A stretch of 64,000 bases of DNA from Legionella fallonii LLAP-10 (GCF_000953135.1 NZ_LN614827.1:1517001-1581000); one strand, 5' to 3'. Counted from the first letter of the stretch, positions 8,521 through 19,400 are shown. The notes: a model not told the origin generated them from the letters alone. A program made the numbers and translations.

Positions 8521-8950
8521 GGGTCTTTTAATCTACTTAATAACCATACTTTAAGAATAGTTCAAAAGCTATATCTTCTGCAAGTTTAATCGATCTAATT
8601 AATGTTAATCGCGAGTTTGGGATACGAGCGCGGGACAATGTAGATTGGATGCTGCGTTAGCATACCCCAGGAACGGTGTGGGAGCAAAAATCAGGAGAAA
8701 CACCGCATTAGAAATTCTTTGTATACCCAACTATGGTGCAATAAAGTCAATCTTGATCTTGGGTTACGCTAACGCTGCACCCAGGCCAAAACTAAATCTT
8801 CCCTATTACACCGCGCTAGTACGGATTACGTATCTTCTTTTCTTTAAGGTAGTGCCATTAGAGCCTACATTACTCATAAAACTGATTACGAAATGCTGAT
8901 TTAGTTGATATACATGTTATAATCTTTTGATTTTAGAGTAATTCATTTTT
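8521..8950. other. 430-base intergenic region with degenerate repeat fragments
   Basis: The gap between divergent phoH and trpH holds no credible gene. It has two patches resembling the palindromic repeat seen at 13800: a tgtagattgg motif followed by a gctgcgttagcataccc stretch (about 8638-8668), and tgggttacgctaacgctgca near 8760-8779. They look like decayed copies of a dispersed repeat. The last 40 bases carry the trpH promoter. Confidence 0.5.
8915..8923 (+). promoter_or_regulatory. Extended -10 promoter of trpH
   Basis: TGTTATAAT is a perfect extended -10 element (TG-n-TATAAT), 28 bases before the trpH ATG. A -35 box is poor (tgctga, 18 bases upstream), as is usual when the extended -10 is strong. 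Confidence 0.6.
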
Positions 8951-9775
8951 ATGATAGATCTTCATTGCCATAGTACCTTCTCTGATGGGATGTTAAGTCC
9001 TGAGGAATTGATAAAAAAAGCTCAAATGCATGGGGTAAGGTGTTTGTCTCTTACTGATCATGACACTGTGGCTGGTTATACTGCACTAAATCAAGCGGCT
9101 GCAAGTACTGATATTAAAATTATCCATGGAATAGAATTGAGTACGCGGTGGAAAAAATATGATATTCATATATTAGGCTATCAAATCAATCATACATCTC
9201 AGTTCAATGAATTAATTGAACATCAGAATCGAAGTAGGGTTGATCGGGCAATAGAAGTCGCTAATCTGCTGCAACGAGTGGGTGTGGAGGATGCTTATAA
9301 CAAAGCCTGTGTGCTTGCGGGTCATAAACGAATTGGACGACCGCATTTTGCTCACCTTCTTATTAATGAAGGCAAGGCACGAGACATGAAATCTGCTTTT
9401 AAACAGTTTTTGGGGCGGGGCAAAGTGGCCTATATTCCAACTCCATGGATTACTGTAGAGGAAGCCGTTAAGGGAATAATAGAGGCTGGTGGCGAAGCCG
9501 TTATAGCCCATCCACTTAAGTACGGATTGACGCGTTCTAAACTGCATGAGTTAATCAAAGATTTTAAGGGGGCTGGAGGTGTCGGCATGGAGGTCGTTTC
9601 AGGGGAAGTGACAGTGACACAAATACAAGAAATGGCTGCAACATGTATACGATTCAATTTATTGGCCTCTTCCGGTTCAGACTTTCATGGTGACACAATT
9701 TCTCGCATAAATCTTGGACGACAGCAGCAACTACCAGTAAACTGTCAACCTATTTGGCACAATTGGAACATTTAA
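8951..9775 (+). CDS. trpH: PHP-domain phosphoesterase TrpH/YciV (RNase AM type)
   Basis: A 274-residue PHP-family metal-dependent phosphoesterase. In E. coli the homologue removes 5' nucleotides from RNA (RNase AM) and acts on 3',5'-bisphosphonucleotides. The start DLHCHSTFSDGMLSPEEL with LTDHDT gives the first metal motifs; RPHFAHLL and a final GSDFHGD supply later ligands. It is followed after 11 bases by yciO, the same neighbour as in E. coli (yciV-yciO), and opens a long rightward operon. Confidence 0.88.
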   Translation: MIDLHCHSTFSDGMLSPEELIKKAQMHGVRCLSLTDHDTVAGYTALNQAAASTDIKIIHGIELSTRWKKYDIHILGYQINHTSQFNELIEHQNRSRVDRAIEVANLLQRVGVEDAYNKACVLAGHKRIGRPHFAHLLINEGKARDMKSAFKQFLGRGKVAYIPTPWITVEEAVKGIIEAGGEAVIAHPLKYGLTRSKLHELIKDFKGAGGVGMEVVSGEVTVTQIQEMAATCIRFNLLASSGSDFHGDTISRINLGRQQQLPVNCQPIWHNWNI

Positions 9776-9786
9776 CAGGGGACTTT

Positions 9787-10407
9787 ATGAGTCAGTTTTT
9801 TGCAATACATCCTGATAATCCTCAAGCTCGCTTATTGAGAAAAGCGGTTTCTATTATTGAAGAAGGTGGATTAATTGTTTATCCAACTGATTCTGGTTAT
9901 GCATTGGGGTGTGGGCTTGGAAATAAATCAGCACTTGAACGGATAAGACGTTTAAGACAGCTTGATAAGAACCATAATATGACTTTAGTCTGCCGCGATT
10001 TATCGCAACTAGGTCTTTATGCTAAAGTATCGAATTCCATATTTAGATTATTAAAAGCATTTACCCCTGGGGCCTATACTTTTATTCTCAATGCTACTCA
10101 TGAAGTACCTCGATTAATGCTGCATCCTAAAAGAAGAACGTTGGGGCTTAGAATACCGGACAATACAATAACACTATCCTTGTTAGAATGTTTAGAGGCT
10201 CCTTTGATGAGTACTACTTTGATTCTTCCGGGTGCAAGTGCTCCACTAAGTGAACCTGAAGCGATAAGAGATCTCTTAGGCAATCAAATAGATCTCATTA
10301 TAGATGGTGGTAATAGTGGCCACGAGCCGACCACAGTGATTGATTTAACTGGTGATTATCCAGTGATTTTAAGAGAGGGAAAAGGGGATCCTGAACCCTT
10401 TAGGTAA
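9787..10407 (+). CDS. yciO: YciO, Sua5/YrdC/YciO-family protein
   Basis: A 206-residue member of the YrdC-like fold family. YrdC/Sua5 make threonylcarbamoyl-AMP for tRNA t6A; the YciO branch has a related but less certain role. Visible signatures are GGLIVYPTDSGYALGC near the N terminus and the ending VILREGKGDPEPF. The ATG at 9787 is chosen because an AGGGGA site lies six bases before it; an earlier in-frame start would overlap trpH by 22 bases. Confidence 0.88.
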   Translation: MSQFFAIHPDNPQARLLRKAVSIIEEGGLIVYPTDSGYALGCGLGNKSALERIRRLRQLDKNHNMTLVCRDLSQLGLYAKVSNSIFRLLKAFTPGAYTFILNATHEVPRLMLHPKRRTLGLRIPDNTITLSLLECLEAPLMSTTLILPGASAPLSEPEAIRDLLGNQIDLIIDGGNSGHEPTTVIDLTGDYPVILREGKGDPEPFR

Positions 10408-10454
10408 TTCAGGAACAACATATTGTTTTAATTATCAACTAAAAGAGGATATTG

Positions 10455-11669
10455 ATGTCATCATTATTTACTTCCAATAAACGAGTTGTTTCTGGAATGC
10501 GTGTCAGTGGAAGGTTACATCTTGGGCATTATCATGGTGTATTAAAAAACTGGATTAAATTACAACATCAATATGATTGCTTCTTTTTTGCGGCAGATTG
10601 GCATGGCTTAACAACTCAGTACGAAGATCCTAGCTCAATTGAAAAAAACCTTTGGGATATGATCATTGACTGGCTTGCTTGTGGGGTAAATCCAGGGCTA
10701 TCTACAATTTTTATACAATCTTGGGTTCCTGAGCATGCCGAGTTACATCTACTTTTATCTATGATTACTCCTTTAGGATGGTTGGAGCGAGTTCCTACGT
10801 ACAAGGATCAGCAAGAAAAGCTAAAAGAAAAAGATTTATCAACTTATGGCTTTTTAGGCTATCCCTTATTACAAAGTGCCGATGTTTTACTTTACCACGC
10901 AGATTATGTACCTGTTGGTGAAGATCAAGTCGCCCATATCGAGTTAACGCGTGAAGTTGCTCGTCGTTTTAATTATATTTACGGTAAAGAAGCGAACTTT
11001 GAAGAGCTAGCTAAAGAAGCTATAGCAAAAATGGGTAAAAAGAATGGAAAAATTTATAGCGAGTTACGACGACAATTCCAAGAAAATGGGGTGCACGAGT
11101 CTATAGAGACTGCGAGGGCCCTTTTAGAAGATCAGTCTAATTTATCTATTGGTGATAAAGAGCGTTTGTTGGGGTATTTGGAAGGTGCTGGTAAAATAAT
11201 TTTACCAGAGCCACATCCCTTACTCACTGAAACAGCTAGAATGCCGGGAATTGATGGACAAAAGATGTCCAAGTCGTATAATAATACCATTATGCTTAGA
11301 GAGACTCCTGAGCAGGTTGAAAAGAAAGTTTTAACTATGCCTACTGATCCTGCGCGAGTGAAACGCACAGATCCTGGTGAGCCGGAAAAATGTCCCGTTT
11401 GGCAATTCCATAAAATTTACTCTGCTACTGAGGTTAAGGATTGGGTTCAGACAGGGTGTCGCTCTGCGGGAATTGGTTGTATTGATTGTAAACGACCTGT
11501 GATCGATGCAATTAAACAGGAATTAGCTCCTATCCAAGAATCTATTACTGAGTACGAAGCTGATTTAGGATCTGTGAAACGTATTGTGAGCGAAGGGAGT
11601 GAGGCTGCTCGAGAAGAGGCAAGTAGAACATTGAATACGGTCAGAGAAGTGATGGGCTTGGATTATTGA
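10455..11669 (+). CDS. trpS: Tryptophanyl-tRNA synthetase
   Basis: Class I aminoacyl-tRNA synthetase charging tRNA-Trp. The 404-residue protein has the HIGH-like motif LHLGH at about residue 23 and the KMSKS motif in GQKMSKSYNN. It is longer than E. coli TrpS (334) because of an insert between the nucleotide-binding half and the KMSKS loop and a CIDCKRP-containing C-terminal part, as in the longer bacterial TrpS type. The ATG at 10455 has AGAGGA five bases upstream; the TTG one codon earlier is less likely. Its stop overlaps the scpA start. Confidence 0.92.
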   Translation: MSSLFTSNKRVVSGMRVSGRLHLGHYHGVLKNWIKLQHQYDCFFFAADWHGLTTQYEDPSSIEKNLWDMIIDWLACGVNPGLSTIFIQSWVPEHAELHLLLSMITPLGWLERVPTYKDQQEKLKEKDLSTYGFLGYPLLQSADVLLYHADYVPVGEDQVAHIELTREVARRFNYIYGKEANFEELAKEAIAKMGKKNGKIYSELRRQFQENGVHESIETARALLEDQSNLSIGDKERLLGYLEGAGKIILPEPHPLLTETARMPGIDGQKMSKSYNNTIMLRETPEQVEKKVLTMPTDPARVKRTDPGEPEKCPVWQFHKIYSATEVKDWVQTGCRSAGIGCIDCKRPVIDAIKQELAPIQESITEYEADLGSVKRIVSEGSEAAREEASRTLNTVREVMGLDY

Positions 11670-12463
11670 TGAGTACAGAGTTGTCGGATAAACCTGAAAT
11701 TCGGGCTATAGTTGATGGTAAAGAGTTAACTCAAGTTCCTGATGACTTGTTTATCCCCCCTGATGCTTTAGAGGTACTGCTGGATTCATTCAGTGGTCCT
11801 CTTGATCTACTGCTCTATCTAATTCGTAAACAGAATATAGACATACTTAATATTCCTATGGTTAGTATTACTGAGCAGTATCTGCAATACATTCAGTTGA
11901 TGGAGTGTCGTCGATTAGAACTCGCTGCTGATTATTTATTGATGGCTGCTATGCTGGCTGAAATTAAATCCAGATTATTACTGCCAACCCCTGCTAATGC
12001 TGATGAGCCGGAAGAGGAAGACCCACGTATGGCGCTGGTAAGACGACTACAGGCCTACGAACAAATAAAACAAGCCGCTGAATTAATCGATGCCTTGCCA
12101 AGAAAAGAACGAGACAACTTTGCCGTTCAAGTAATGCCTACAGAACTTGAAACGATTAAAGTTCATCCAGAAGTTGAATTAGCTGATTTAATTGATGCTA
12201 TGAAATCTTTAGTGCAAAGGGAGGCGCATTTAGCACATCACCAGATTGCTCGGGAAATTATGTCCGTTCGCGAACGAATGAGTCAGGTGCTTTTGCAAGT
12301 GCAGCAACATAAGGTTATAGAATTTACTCAGTTATTCACTCTTGAAGAGGGACGAATGGGTTTAGTCGTTTCTTTGTTAGCTATTCTTGAGCTAGCAAGA
12401 CAATCTTTATTAATAATCACCCAAACGCACCCTTTTTCGCCAATACATTTGCAGGCGGCTTAA
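11669..12463 (+). CDS. scpA: Segregation and condensation protein A
   Basis: Kleisin subunit that bridges SMC ATPases in the chromosome-organising SMC-ScpAB complex. The 264-residue protein shows the ScpA N-terminal signature (SFSGPLDLLLYLIRKQNIDI), a helical RLELAADYLLMAAMLAEIKS segment, an acidic linker and the C-terminal winged helix (VSLLAILELARQSLL). The start ATG shares an A with the trpS stop (TGATG), showing coupling. scpB follows after one base. Confidence 0.93.
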   Translation: MSTELSDKPEIRAIVDGKELTQVPDDLFIPPDALEVLLDSFSGPLDLLLYLIRKQNIDILNIPMVSITEQYLQYIQLMECRRLELAADYLLMAAMLAEIKSRLLLPTPANADEPEEEDPRMALVRRLQAYEQIKQAAELIDALPRKERDNFAVQVMPTELETIKVHPEVELADLIDAMKSLVQREAHLAHHQIAREIMSVRERMSQVLLQVQQHKVIEFTQLFTLEEGRMGLVVSLLAILELARQSLLIITQTHPFSPIHLQAA

Positions 12464-12464
12464 A

Positions 12465-13043
12465 ATGGATGAGAATAAATTAAAAAATATCATTGAAGCG
12501 CTTTTACTCAGCTCAAATGAGCCTATTACTCTGGAAAAAATACAAGAAATTTTTGATGAGAGGGGAAGGCCAACTATTGAAGAGTTAAACCATGTCATAG
12601 CCTGTTTAAAAGAGGATTATTCAACGCGTGCTTTTGAATTAGTTCATGTTGCTAGTGGTTATCAAATGCAAACTAAATCTGAATACAGCTATTGGGTATC
12701 TCGTATGCAAATTGAAAAACCGACCAAATATTCACGTGCATTACTTGAAACTTTAGCCATAATTGCTTATAAGCAACCTGTGACACGTGCTGATATTGAA
12801 GAAATACGAGGTGTGGCAGTTAACAGTCAAATTATAAAAACTTTAATGGAGCGTGAATGGATCCGCATTGCAGGCCATAAAGATGTTCCAGGTAAACCGG
12901 CTGTATATACAACAACAAAAGAGTTTTTAAATTATTTTAATTTAAATTATTTAAATGAACTTCCTGCGTTACCAGAGGTTCTAGAAACATTGACTGTGCA
13001 GCATAATGCACATCAAACTAATGAAGAGTGTATTATTGAATGA
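12465..13043 (+). CDS. scpB: Segregation and condensation protein B
   Basis: Partner of ScpA in the SMC complex; a 192-residue protein made of two winged-helix domains. The motifs ALLLSSNEPIT near the start and the LETLAIIAYKQPVTRADIE signature with EIRGVAVNSQI are typical. It starts one base after scpA and its stop overlaps the rluB start by four bases (ATGA), so trpS-scpA-scpB-rluB is one transcription unit. Confidence 0.94.
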   Translation: MDENKLKNIIEALLLSSNEPITLEKIQEIFDERGRPTIEELNHVIACLKEDYSTRAFELVHVASGYQMQTKSEYSYWVSRMQIEKPTKYSRALLETLAIIAYKQPVTRADIEEIRGVAVNSQIIKTLMEREWIRIAGHKDVPGKPAVYTTTKEFLNYFNLNYLNELPALPEVLETLTVQHNAHQTNEECIIE

Positions 13044-13780
13044 GCAGTGAACGGTTACAAAAAATATTAAGTCAGGCGGGACTCGGTTCTCGTCGTGAAA
13101 TGGAACGATGGATTGAAAATGGATGGGTTCAGGTTAATGGTAAACCCACGAAACTGGGTGACTCAGCAGGCCCTCTTGATAAAATCACAGTAAAAGGAAA
13201 ATTAATAGCTAATCCATTGAAGGTAAAGCAAAACATACGAGTCTTGCTTTATCATAAGCCTGTTGGTGAAATATCAAGCCGCCATGATCCTAAACATGAG
13301 AAAACAGTATTTGATAATCTGCCTCATTTAAGGCAAGGACGTTGGATACAAGTTGGACGCTTGGATCTTAATACTTCTGGTTTACTTATTTTTACTAATA
13401 ACGGCGAATTAGCGAATCAGTTGATGCATCCTAAATACGAGCTTGAAAGAGAGTATGCTGTTAGGGTTCATGGTGAAGTTACCCCCGAGGCGTTACGTAA
13501 TTTAGAAAAAGGGGTTACTTTAGATGATGGCCCAGCCAAATTCACTCATATAGAGTTTCGTGGTGGTGAAGGCACCAATTCTTGGTATCATGTTACTCTA
13601 AATGAGGGACGAAATAGGGAAGTGAGGCGTATTTGGGAGTCACAAGGTGTTGAGGTAAGTCGCCTAATTAGAATCCGTTATGGAAAGATTTCCATGCCAA
13701 GATTTTTAGTTCGTGGTCAAACTTATGAGTTAACTCCTAAAGAAGTGAGTGATTTTCTTGCTTCGTTGCCTAAGAGTTGA
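13040..13780 (+). CDS. rluB: 23S rRNA pseudouridine-2605 synthase
   Basis: A 246-residue RsuA-family pseudouridine synthase: N-terminal S4 RNA-binding domain (ERLQKILSQAGLGSRREME), catalytic aspartate in GRLDLNTSGLL, and the NEGRNREVRRIWES motif. The position after scpB and near yciO/trpH parallels the E. coli trp region, which supports RluB over its paralogues RluE/RluF. The C-terminal tail is short compared with E. coli RluB. Downstream is a palindromic repeat that may end the transcript. Confidence 0.9.
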   Translation: MSSERLQKILSQAGLGSRREMERWIENGWVQVNGKPTKLGDSAGPLDKITVKGKLIANPLKVKQNIRVLLYHKPVGEISSRHDPKHEKTVFDNLPHLRQGRWIQVGRLDLNTSGLLIFTNNGELANQLMHPKYELEREYAVRVHGEVTPEALRNLEKGVTLDDGPAKFTHIEFRGGEGTNSWYHVTLNEGRNREVRRIWESQGVEVSRLIRIRYGKISMPRFLVRGQTYELTPKEVSDFLASLPKS

Positions 13781-13799
13781 TTATTGCTTCGTGTCATTG

Positions 13800-13823
13800 T
13801 TGGGTTGCGCTGCGCTAACCCAA
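13800..13823. repeat. Palindromic intergenic repeat after rluB
   Basis: ttgggtt and aacccaa form a perfect 7-base stem around a GC-rich ten-base loop, 19 bases after the rluB stop. Similar tgggttgcgctgcgctaaccca units recur in degenerate form near 8638 and 8760. There is no T-run, so any terminator role is uncertain. Confidence 0.6.
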
Positions 13824-13858
13824 TCTACAAGTCTGAGCTTCTTGCTTAATGGATACCA

Positions 13859-13889
13859 TAATGTCGGGCAATTTGTTGTTCGATCTATA
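13859..13889. repeat. Dispersed repeat, atgtcgggcaa family, copy 1
   Basis: The stretch aatgtcgggcaatttgttg followed by ttcgatctata matches the copy at 28222 at most positions and weaker copies near 36868 and 38935. The consensus forms a hairpin (cgggcaa/ttgcccg); this copy has a damaged right arm. Confidence 0.55.
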
Positions 13890-14028
13890 GGTGCGGCATT
13901 AGCTCAACCAGCAATAATGTAACAAGTCTGGGAGCCTTAAAAATCTCGTCATCCTGATGAGTTTACGATGATGGATCTCTTGAAGAGGGCATAGGCGTTA
14001 TGGATATAATAGTATCTATTCTAATTAC

Positions 14029-16464
14029 TTATTGATTTTTAAGCCAATTACTAATATGCTCTTTCGTCAAATCAATAGCATCCATGAGTTGTTTATATAA
14101 CTCTTCCAGTAAATTAGACTGTCCATTCTTTTGGTAACGTTCTAAATATTCGCAAGCAATTTTGAATCGAATCATGCCACAATAAGCTGCACCTCCTTTC
14201 ATTTTATGGGCTAGAGATTGTATTTTACTCCAATCTTTTTGGGCATAGGCCTGTTCTATTTTTATTCTGTCTTCATCAATACCATGGTGAAGCATTAGAG
14301 TGACCATATCGGATAATAACTTTTTATTTCCTAAAATATTAATTCCCTTTTCTAAGTCAAATAAGGGAAACTGAGAGATATTTAATAATTCTTCATCAGG
14401 TGGTAAGTCGGTTTTTTTAAGGAGTTCAATCGTCGCTGCATTTGCAGTATTCTTTTCTTTATGATTGATAAACTCTTCAACAATACCCTGAATAAGTTTG
14501 AATGTGGCTGGTTTGATCAGTATCTTATCCATTCCCCCGTGAAGGCATTTTTCAGTCTCTGCACCTACAGTATGTGCCGTTAATCCTACTATAGGTGTTC
14601 TTTTTCTATTAGACTGCTTTTCCCATTGACGAATAGCCTTAGTTAGTTCTCTACCTGACATACCTGGTAAACCAACATCTGTTACAATTAAATCAAAGGC
14701 CTTAATTTTTATTAACTCTAGAGCCAATAACGCATTTTCAGCCGATTCATAACGACAACCGACATTGCTAGCGGCAATTTGCAACATTTTAAGGGCGATA
14801 GGACTATCTTCTACTAATAATAGATAGGGAGCTTCTGGATTAATTACTATTGGTTGATTTAGGGGAATTTGATTATCTAAAGAGGTGTTTGTCGTTTTTT
14901 CTTCCATTCCTTTTACAATGTTAGGTTCATCATATTTGATGTTTTCTGCGAGGCCAATTTTTAATAACAAATCAAAATAGAAAGTGGTTCCATGGTTAAC
15001 TTGACTAATTAATTTAATTTCCCCACCTAAAAGCTCAACATAAGACTGAGCAATATGTAGTCCAATTCCATGTCCTTTATATACGCCTTTATACGAAGGG
15101 TTTACTCTAAAAAAACGATCAAATACTTTTGATTGCAATTCTTCAGGAATACCAATACCGGTATCAATGACGCTAAATCGTAGACGAACAGAGTCCTCAA
15201 AACGTTCAAGTAGCTCAACGTCAATACCAATATACCCTTTTTCGGTAAATTTAATAGAGTTGCCTACTAGATTTAATAAGATTCTATGCAGTTTAGTAGG
15301 ATCACTCACGAGATACTGGGGAACCTTTTCCGGGATATTAATTATTAGATCGAGATTTTTTAGTTTGATTGTTGGTAATTCAAGTTCCGCAATATCTTGA
15401 ATGGAACTATATAAATCAAACGTCTCATTTAAAAGATCACTATCGTTGACATTTTCCGCGGAAATTACGTCCAATATCCCATTGAGTAAGCTTAATAATT
15501 GTTTGCCACTTTCATTAACCCAATGAGCATATTGTTTTTCTTCTGCATCGTTAGTTTTATCTTCCATAATTTTGGACATGCCAATAACTCCCGTGAGAGG
15601 TGTGCGAATATCGTGACTCATATTGGCAATAAATTCCGTTTTAGCTTGATTAGCCGCTTCTGCGGCTATTTTGGAAGCTCGAAGTTCTTCTTCCATTTTT
15701 TTTATGGAAGTAATGTCCGTAGAAATACCAATAGTTCCTATGACATTATTATCTTTGTCAAGTAAAGGTTCTTTAGAGGTAAGAAAGGTATGGACTTGTC
15801 CATCGGCTAGAGTAGCTGTTTCTTCTAATTTAATTCCTTTTTGGCTACTCATTATTTTTTGATCAGTTTCAATGATTTTATCTGCTTGATCTTTCCAAAC
15901 AAAATCATAATCTGTTTTGCCTATTACTTCTGATGGATCATTGAATCCTGCCAATTTTGCATGCGATAAATTGCTACCCAAAATAACATTATGTGTGTCT
16001 TTCCAATAGATATTCGCAGGGATGAGGTGAATTAAACTGTCAAGATAAGTCTCTGTTTTTCTTTGATTTTTTTGTAAAGAGTCTATTTTTTCGGTTAGGG
16101 AAAAAATAGACTCATAATCATCAGATAAATCCTTTTCAAAGAAAACGGTAATGCCACAAAAATAGATCTGAACAACTTGAAAGGTTACTGATTTATTGAG
16201 GGCAATGAAATAAGTTCTATTAAATGAGCCAATATTTTCAGGGTCCATTTTTTTATTAGAAAAACGAATTCCTAAATTTTCAATAAATGAATGCTGTGTT
16301 TGACCAATTAAATCAGACTTGCTCTTCAAACAAAGAAACTTACGGTATGATTCATTGCAACCTAAGTATGCATCCTCGCTATTCACCCAAAAAACATGAA
16401 TTGAAGAGTTGTTAAATGCTTTATTTAATAAAAAATTCAATATCTTTTTAGCAATCCAACTCAT
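14029..16464 (-). CDS. Hybrid sensor histidine kinase (PAS-PAS-HisKA-HATPase-REC-HPt)
   Basis: An 811-residue kinase with no membrane helix, so probably cytosolic. The order is: PAS-like sensor domain (about 20-120), second PAS/PAC (about 140-255), phospho-acceptor H284 in NMSHDIRTPLTG, ATP-binding domain (about 385-500; IDTGIGIP, GHGIGLHIA), receiver with D596 in VTDVGLPGMSG, and a C-terminal HPt with H753 in LAHKMKGGAA. This is the ArcB-like full phosphorelay layout, and every phosphoryl-transfer residue is present. No response regulator gene is adjacent. The start overlaps the end of the synthetase gene by 17 bases, so the two are expressed together. The partner regulator and the ligand are unknown. 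Confidence 0.9.
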   Translation of the reverse strand: MSWIAKKILNFLLNKAFNNSSIHVFWVNSEDAYLGCNESYRKFLCLKSKSDLIGQTQHSFIENLGIRFSNKKMDPENIGSFNRTYFIALNKSVTFQVVQIYFCGITVFFEKDLSDDYESIFSLTEKIDSLQKNQRKTETYLDSLIHLIPANIYWKDTHNVILGSNLSHAKLAGFNDPSEVIGKTDYDFVWKDQADKIIETDQKIMSSQKGIKLEETATLADGQVHTFLTSKEPLLDKDNNVIGTIGISTDITSIKKMEEELRASKIAAEAANQAKTEFIANMSHDIRTPLTGVIGMSKIMEDKTNDAEEKQYAHWVNESGKQLLSLLNGILDVISAENVNDSDLLNETFDLYSSIQDIAELELPTIKLKNLDLIINIPEKVPQYLVSDPTKLHRILLNLVGNSIKFTEKGYIGIDVELLERFEDSVRLRFSVIDTGIGIPEELQSKVFDRFFRVNPSYKGVYKGHGIGLHIAQSYVELLGGEIKLISQVNHGTTFYFDLLLKIGLAENIKYDEPNIVKGMEEKTTNTSLDNQIPLNQPIVINPEAPYLLLVEDSPIALKMLQIAASNVGCRYESAENALLALELIKIKAFDLIVTDVGLPGMSGRELTKAIRQWEKQSNRKRTPIVGLTAHTVGAETEKCLHGGMDKILIKPATFKLIQGIVEEFINHKEKNTANAATIELLKKTDLPPDEELLNISQFPLFDLEKGINILGNKKLLSDMVTLMLHHGIDEDRIKIEQAYAQKDWSKIQSLAHKMKGGAAYCGMIRFKIACEYLERYQKNGQSNLLEELYKQLMDAIDLTKEHISNWLKNQ

Positions 16465-19400
16465 TCAAAGTATCCGCAAAATAATTGTGTAGTGTGTCGC
16501 TAATATACCTTACATTGGGAAATTGGAGAATTGAATCATGGTTCCCAGGTGTTAAATAAACGTCAATTTCTTTAGCTGAATGAAGACTTAAGAAATTTGT
16601 AGCATCATTCATGGCTGAAAACTCGCCTGCTTGTTGCTGCGCTTTAAATAACATAATTCTTTTCTTAATTTTAGGTGGAGTATAAGCGAATCCTAAATCT
16701 TGCAAGCGGCAGTAATAAAGCTCCATCCATGGTTTTGGGTCAATATTTTCATTGGATAGTGCTTTTGCTACTCGTTCATATTGATTCATGATACTTGCCT
16801 TCAGTGCTTCTTTTGCACTTATATCCATAAAATCTGATACAACCCACGTATCAAAGGAAATGATAAAATCAATGCAGTCATCAAGTTTTTTTTCTTCGAG
16901 TTGGGCCGTCATTTCTAGGGCGAGCATGCCACCAAAAGAGTATCCTGCGAGAATAAACTTGCTATTTTTTATTTGTTTTAAAAGTAGGTGATTATAATAT
17001 TTTGCCATGGAATGTATGTCATCAAATAAAATTTGATTAGCATCGATGCTAGGATCTTGAATAAGATAGCAAGGTTGATCATTGGGTAGTAGTTTGATTA
17101 AATCAAGATAACAAAAACCAGTACCACCTATTGGATGGATAAATACGATAGGGGTTTTATGATTGCTCCCAATTTTAATAATCTTAAGTGCATTCTCATA
17201 CTGTTTTGCATGATCAACAGTAGATGAAAAATGTGCTTCACTGATTAGAAGGCTGATTTTTTCACTTAGTAATTTAACAGTTGCGTATTCATATAATAGA
17301 GAGAAATTGATTTTTACATGAAATTGATCATTTATCCTACTTATGAGATTCAGTGCTGAAATAGAATTTCCGCCTATATCAAAAAATTCTGCATTAATAC
17401 TAATATTCTTGGGGTTTATACGTAATATTTCAGCATATATAGATATTAATTTTTCCTGCAATAAACTAGCAGCAGACTCATATTCGGTATAGCTTGTGTA
17501 ATGCAAATCCATCTTGGCGAGTAATTTTTTATCTGCTTTGCCATTTTCTGTTAATGGAACTGTATCTATTTGGTGATAAAAATTGGGGATCATATAGTGA
17601 GGTAAAAAGGTTTTTAAATAATGATACAAATTAATATCAGTAAGTGAGTTTCCTTCTTGTAATAATACGTAGGCAAATAGTTGGTGATGATGATCTTTAT
17701 TTTTTACAAGAACTATTGCTTGTTCAACAAGATGATGAGTTTCTAATTGAGCCTCAATCTCATTCAATTCAATGCGGTATCCATTAATTTTAATTTGATT
17801 GTCTTCTCTACCGATAAATTTTAAATGCCCGTTGGTTTGCCAGGTAACAATATCACCGGTGTCATAAAGTCTTTTATTATGATGAGTAATAAATTTTTCT
17901 TGATTTAATTGAGGCTGATTAATATATCCGCGAGCTAACCCAACTCCCCCTAAATATAATTTTCCAGGGGCACCAATGGGTTTTGGATTCATATCTTTAC
18001 CTAATACATACACTTGGGTACCAGTAAGCGGTTGACCAATAGGTATAGGATTCACTATATCTCTTTGATTTTTAACCACATAAGTTGTTGAAAAAGTAGT
18101 ATTCTCTGTTGGTCCATATCCATTTATAAAATAGCGAGGTCTTTTTTTCTGTTGAAATACTCGTTCGATCGCCTCGGACAGTACAGCTTCACCGCCAACA
18201 GCTAGATAAGTAAGATGCTGAAACAGATAAGGTGCGGTATAGGCATATGCGTGAAATAGTTGAGTTGTTAGAAAAAGTATGGATATTTCTTCGTTTTTTA
18301 ATATAGATGAAAATAAGTGCTCATCGAGAAGAGTCTGTTTATCAATAAGTACTAATGTAGCACCATTAAGTAGGGCTCCCCATATTTCAAGAGTGGCTGC
18401 ATCAAAAAGAAAACTAGAGGTTTGAGCAACTCTATCGGATGATTTTATTTTTATATAATTTGCGTTTTTTACTAATCTTAGTATTCCTGCTTGTTCAACG
18501 CTTACACCTTTAGGGGTTCCAGTGGAGCCAGAAGTATATAGAATATAAGTTAACTGATTAGGATTAAATTGATTATTATCTACAGGTGAATCTGATTCAG
18601 CCTGGATACTATTATCAGTAATAGATATTTTAGTCACAGAGGGTGATATTTCCTCTATATTGGGGATAAGTTCATTACTAGTGATAATGATTGATATACT
18701 GGCATTATTAATAATGTAGCTAATGCGAGCAGCAGGTATATCAATTTCCAAAGGAACATAGCATCCACCGGCTTTTAATATACCCAAAATAGCAATAATT
18801 CGATTAATGCCTTTTTCCAGAAAAATACCGATAGGCATTTCTGGACTGATCATTGTTTTTTGTAATTTATGAGCCAGTTGATTAGAAATTTTGTCTAGTT
18901 GCTCATAGGTTAAAGTATTTTCATGATGTTTTACGGCTATTTTATTCGGGTGGGCTGATACTTGTTCGGCAAAATAATTTAAAATGGTTACATGCTCTGG
19001 TTCATTTATAATCGGTGGATTCCATTTATAAAATAGAGTATTTATTTGCGTGTCTGTTAACAGAGGAATACTAAGAGCGGGGCGATCTTGATAGACAGCT
19101 ATATTTTTGAGAAGCGTCTTAAACGCTGAAATCATATGTGTAATGGTGTTTTTATTAAACAGTAATGTATTGTATTCAAATATTCCATGTAATTCAGAAT
19201 TAAATTCCTGCATATAACAAACTAGGTTTCCGAATCTGCATTCATCGCAGGAGTCATAAATTAATTCAGCATGATCGTCTGAATAAACTCTTTTACATAC
19301 TTCATTGTTAATTACGAGTTCATTAATGGGGTAACTTTGAAATATAAAACCAGCTTGACTAAACGAATGAATTTTGGAGTTGACCTGTTCTCCAGTTAGT

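Noticed and set aside
8645-8899. 84-codon plus-strand frame in the phoH-trpH gap
   Set aside because: It runs through degenerate intergenic repeats, has no ribosome site and no recognisable content.
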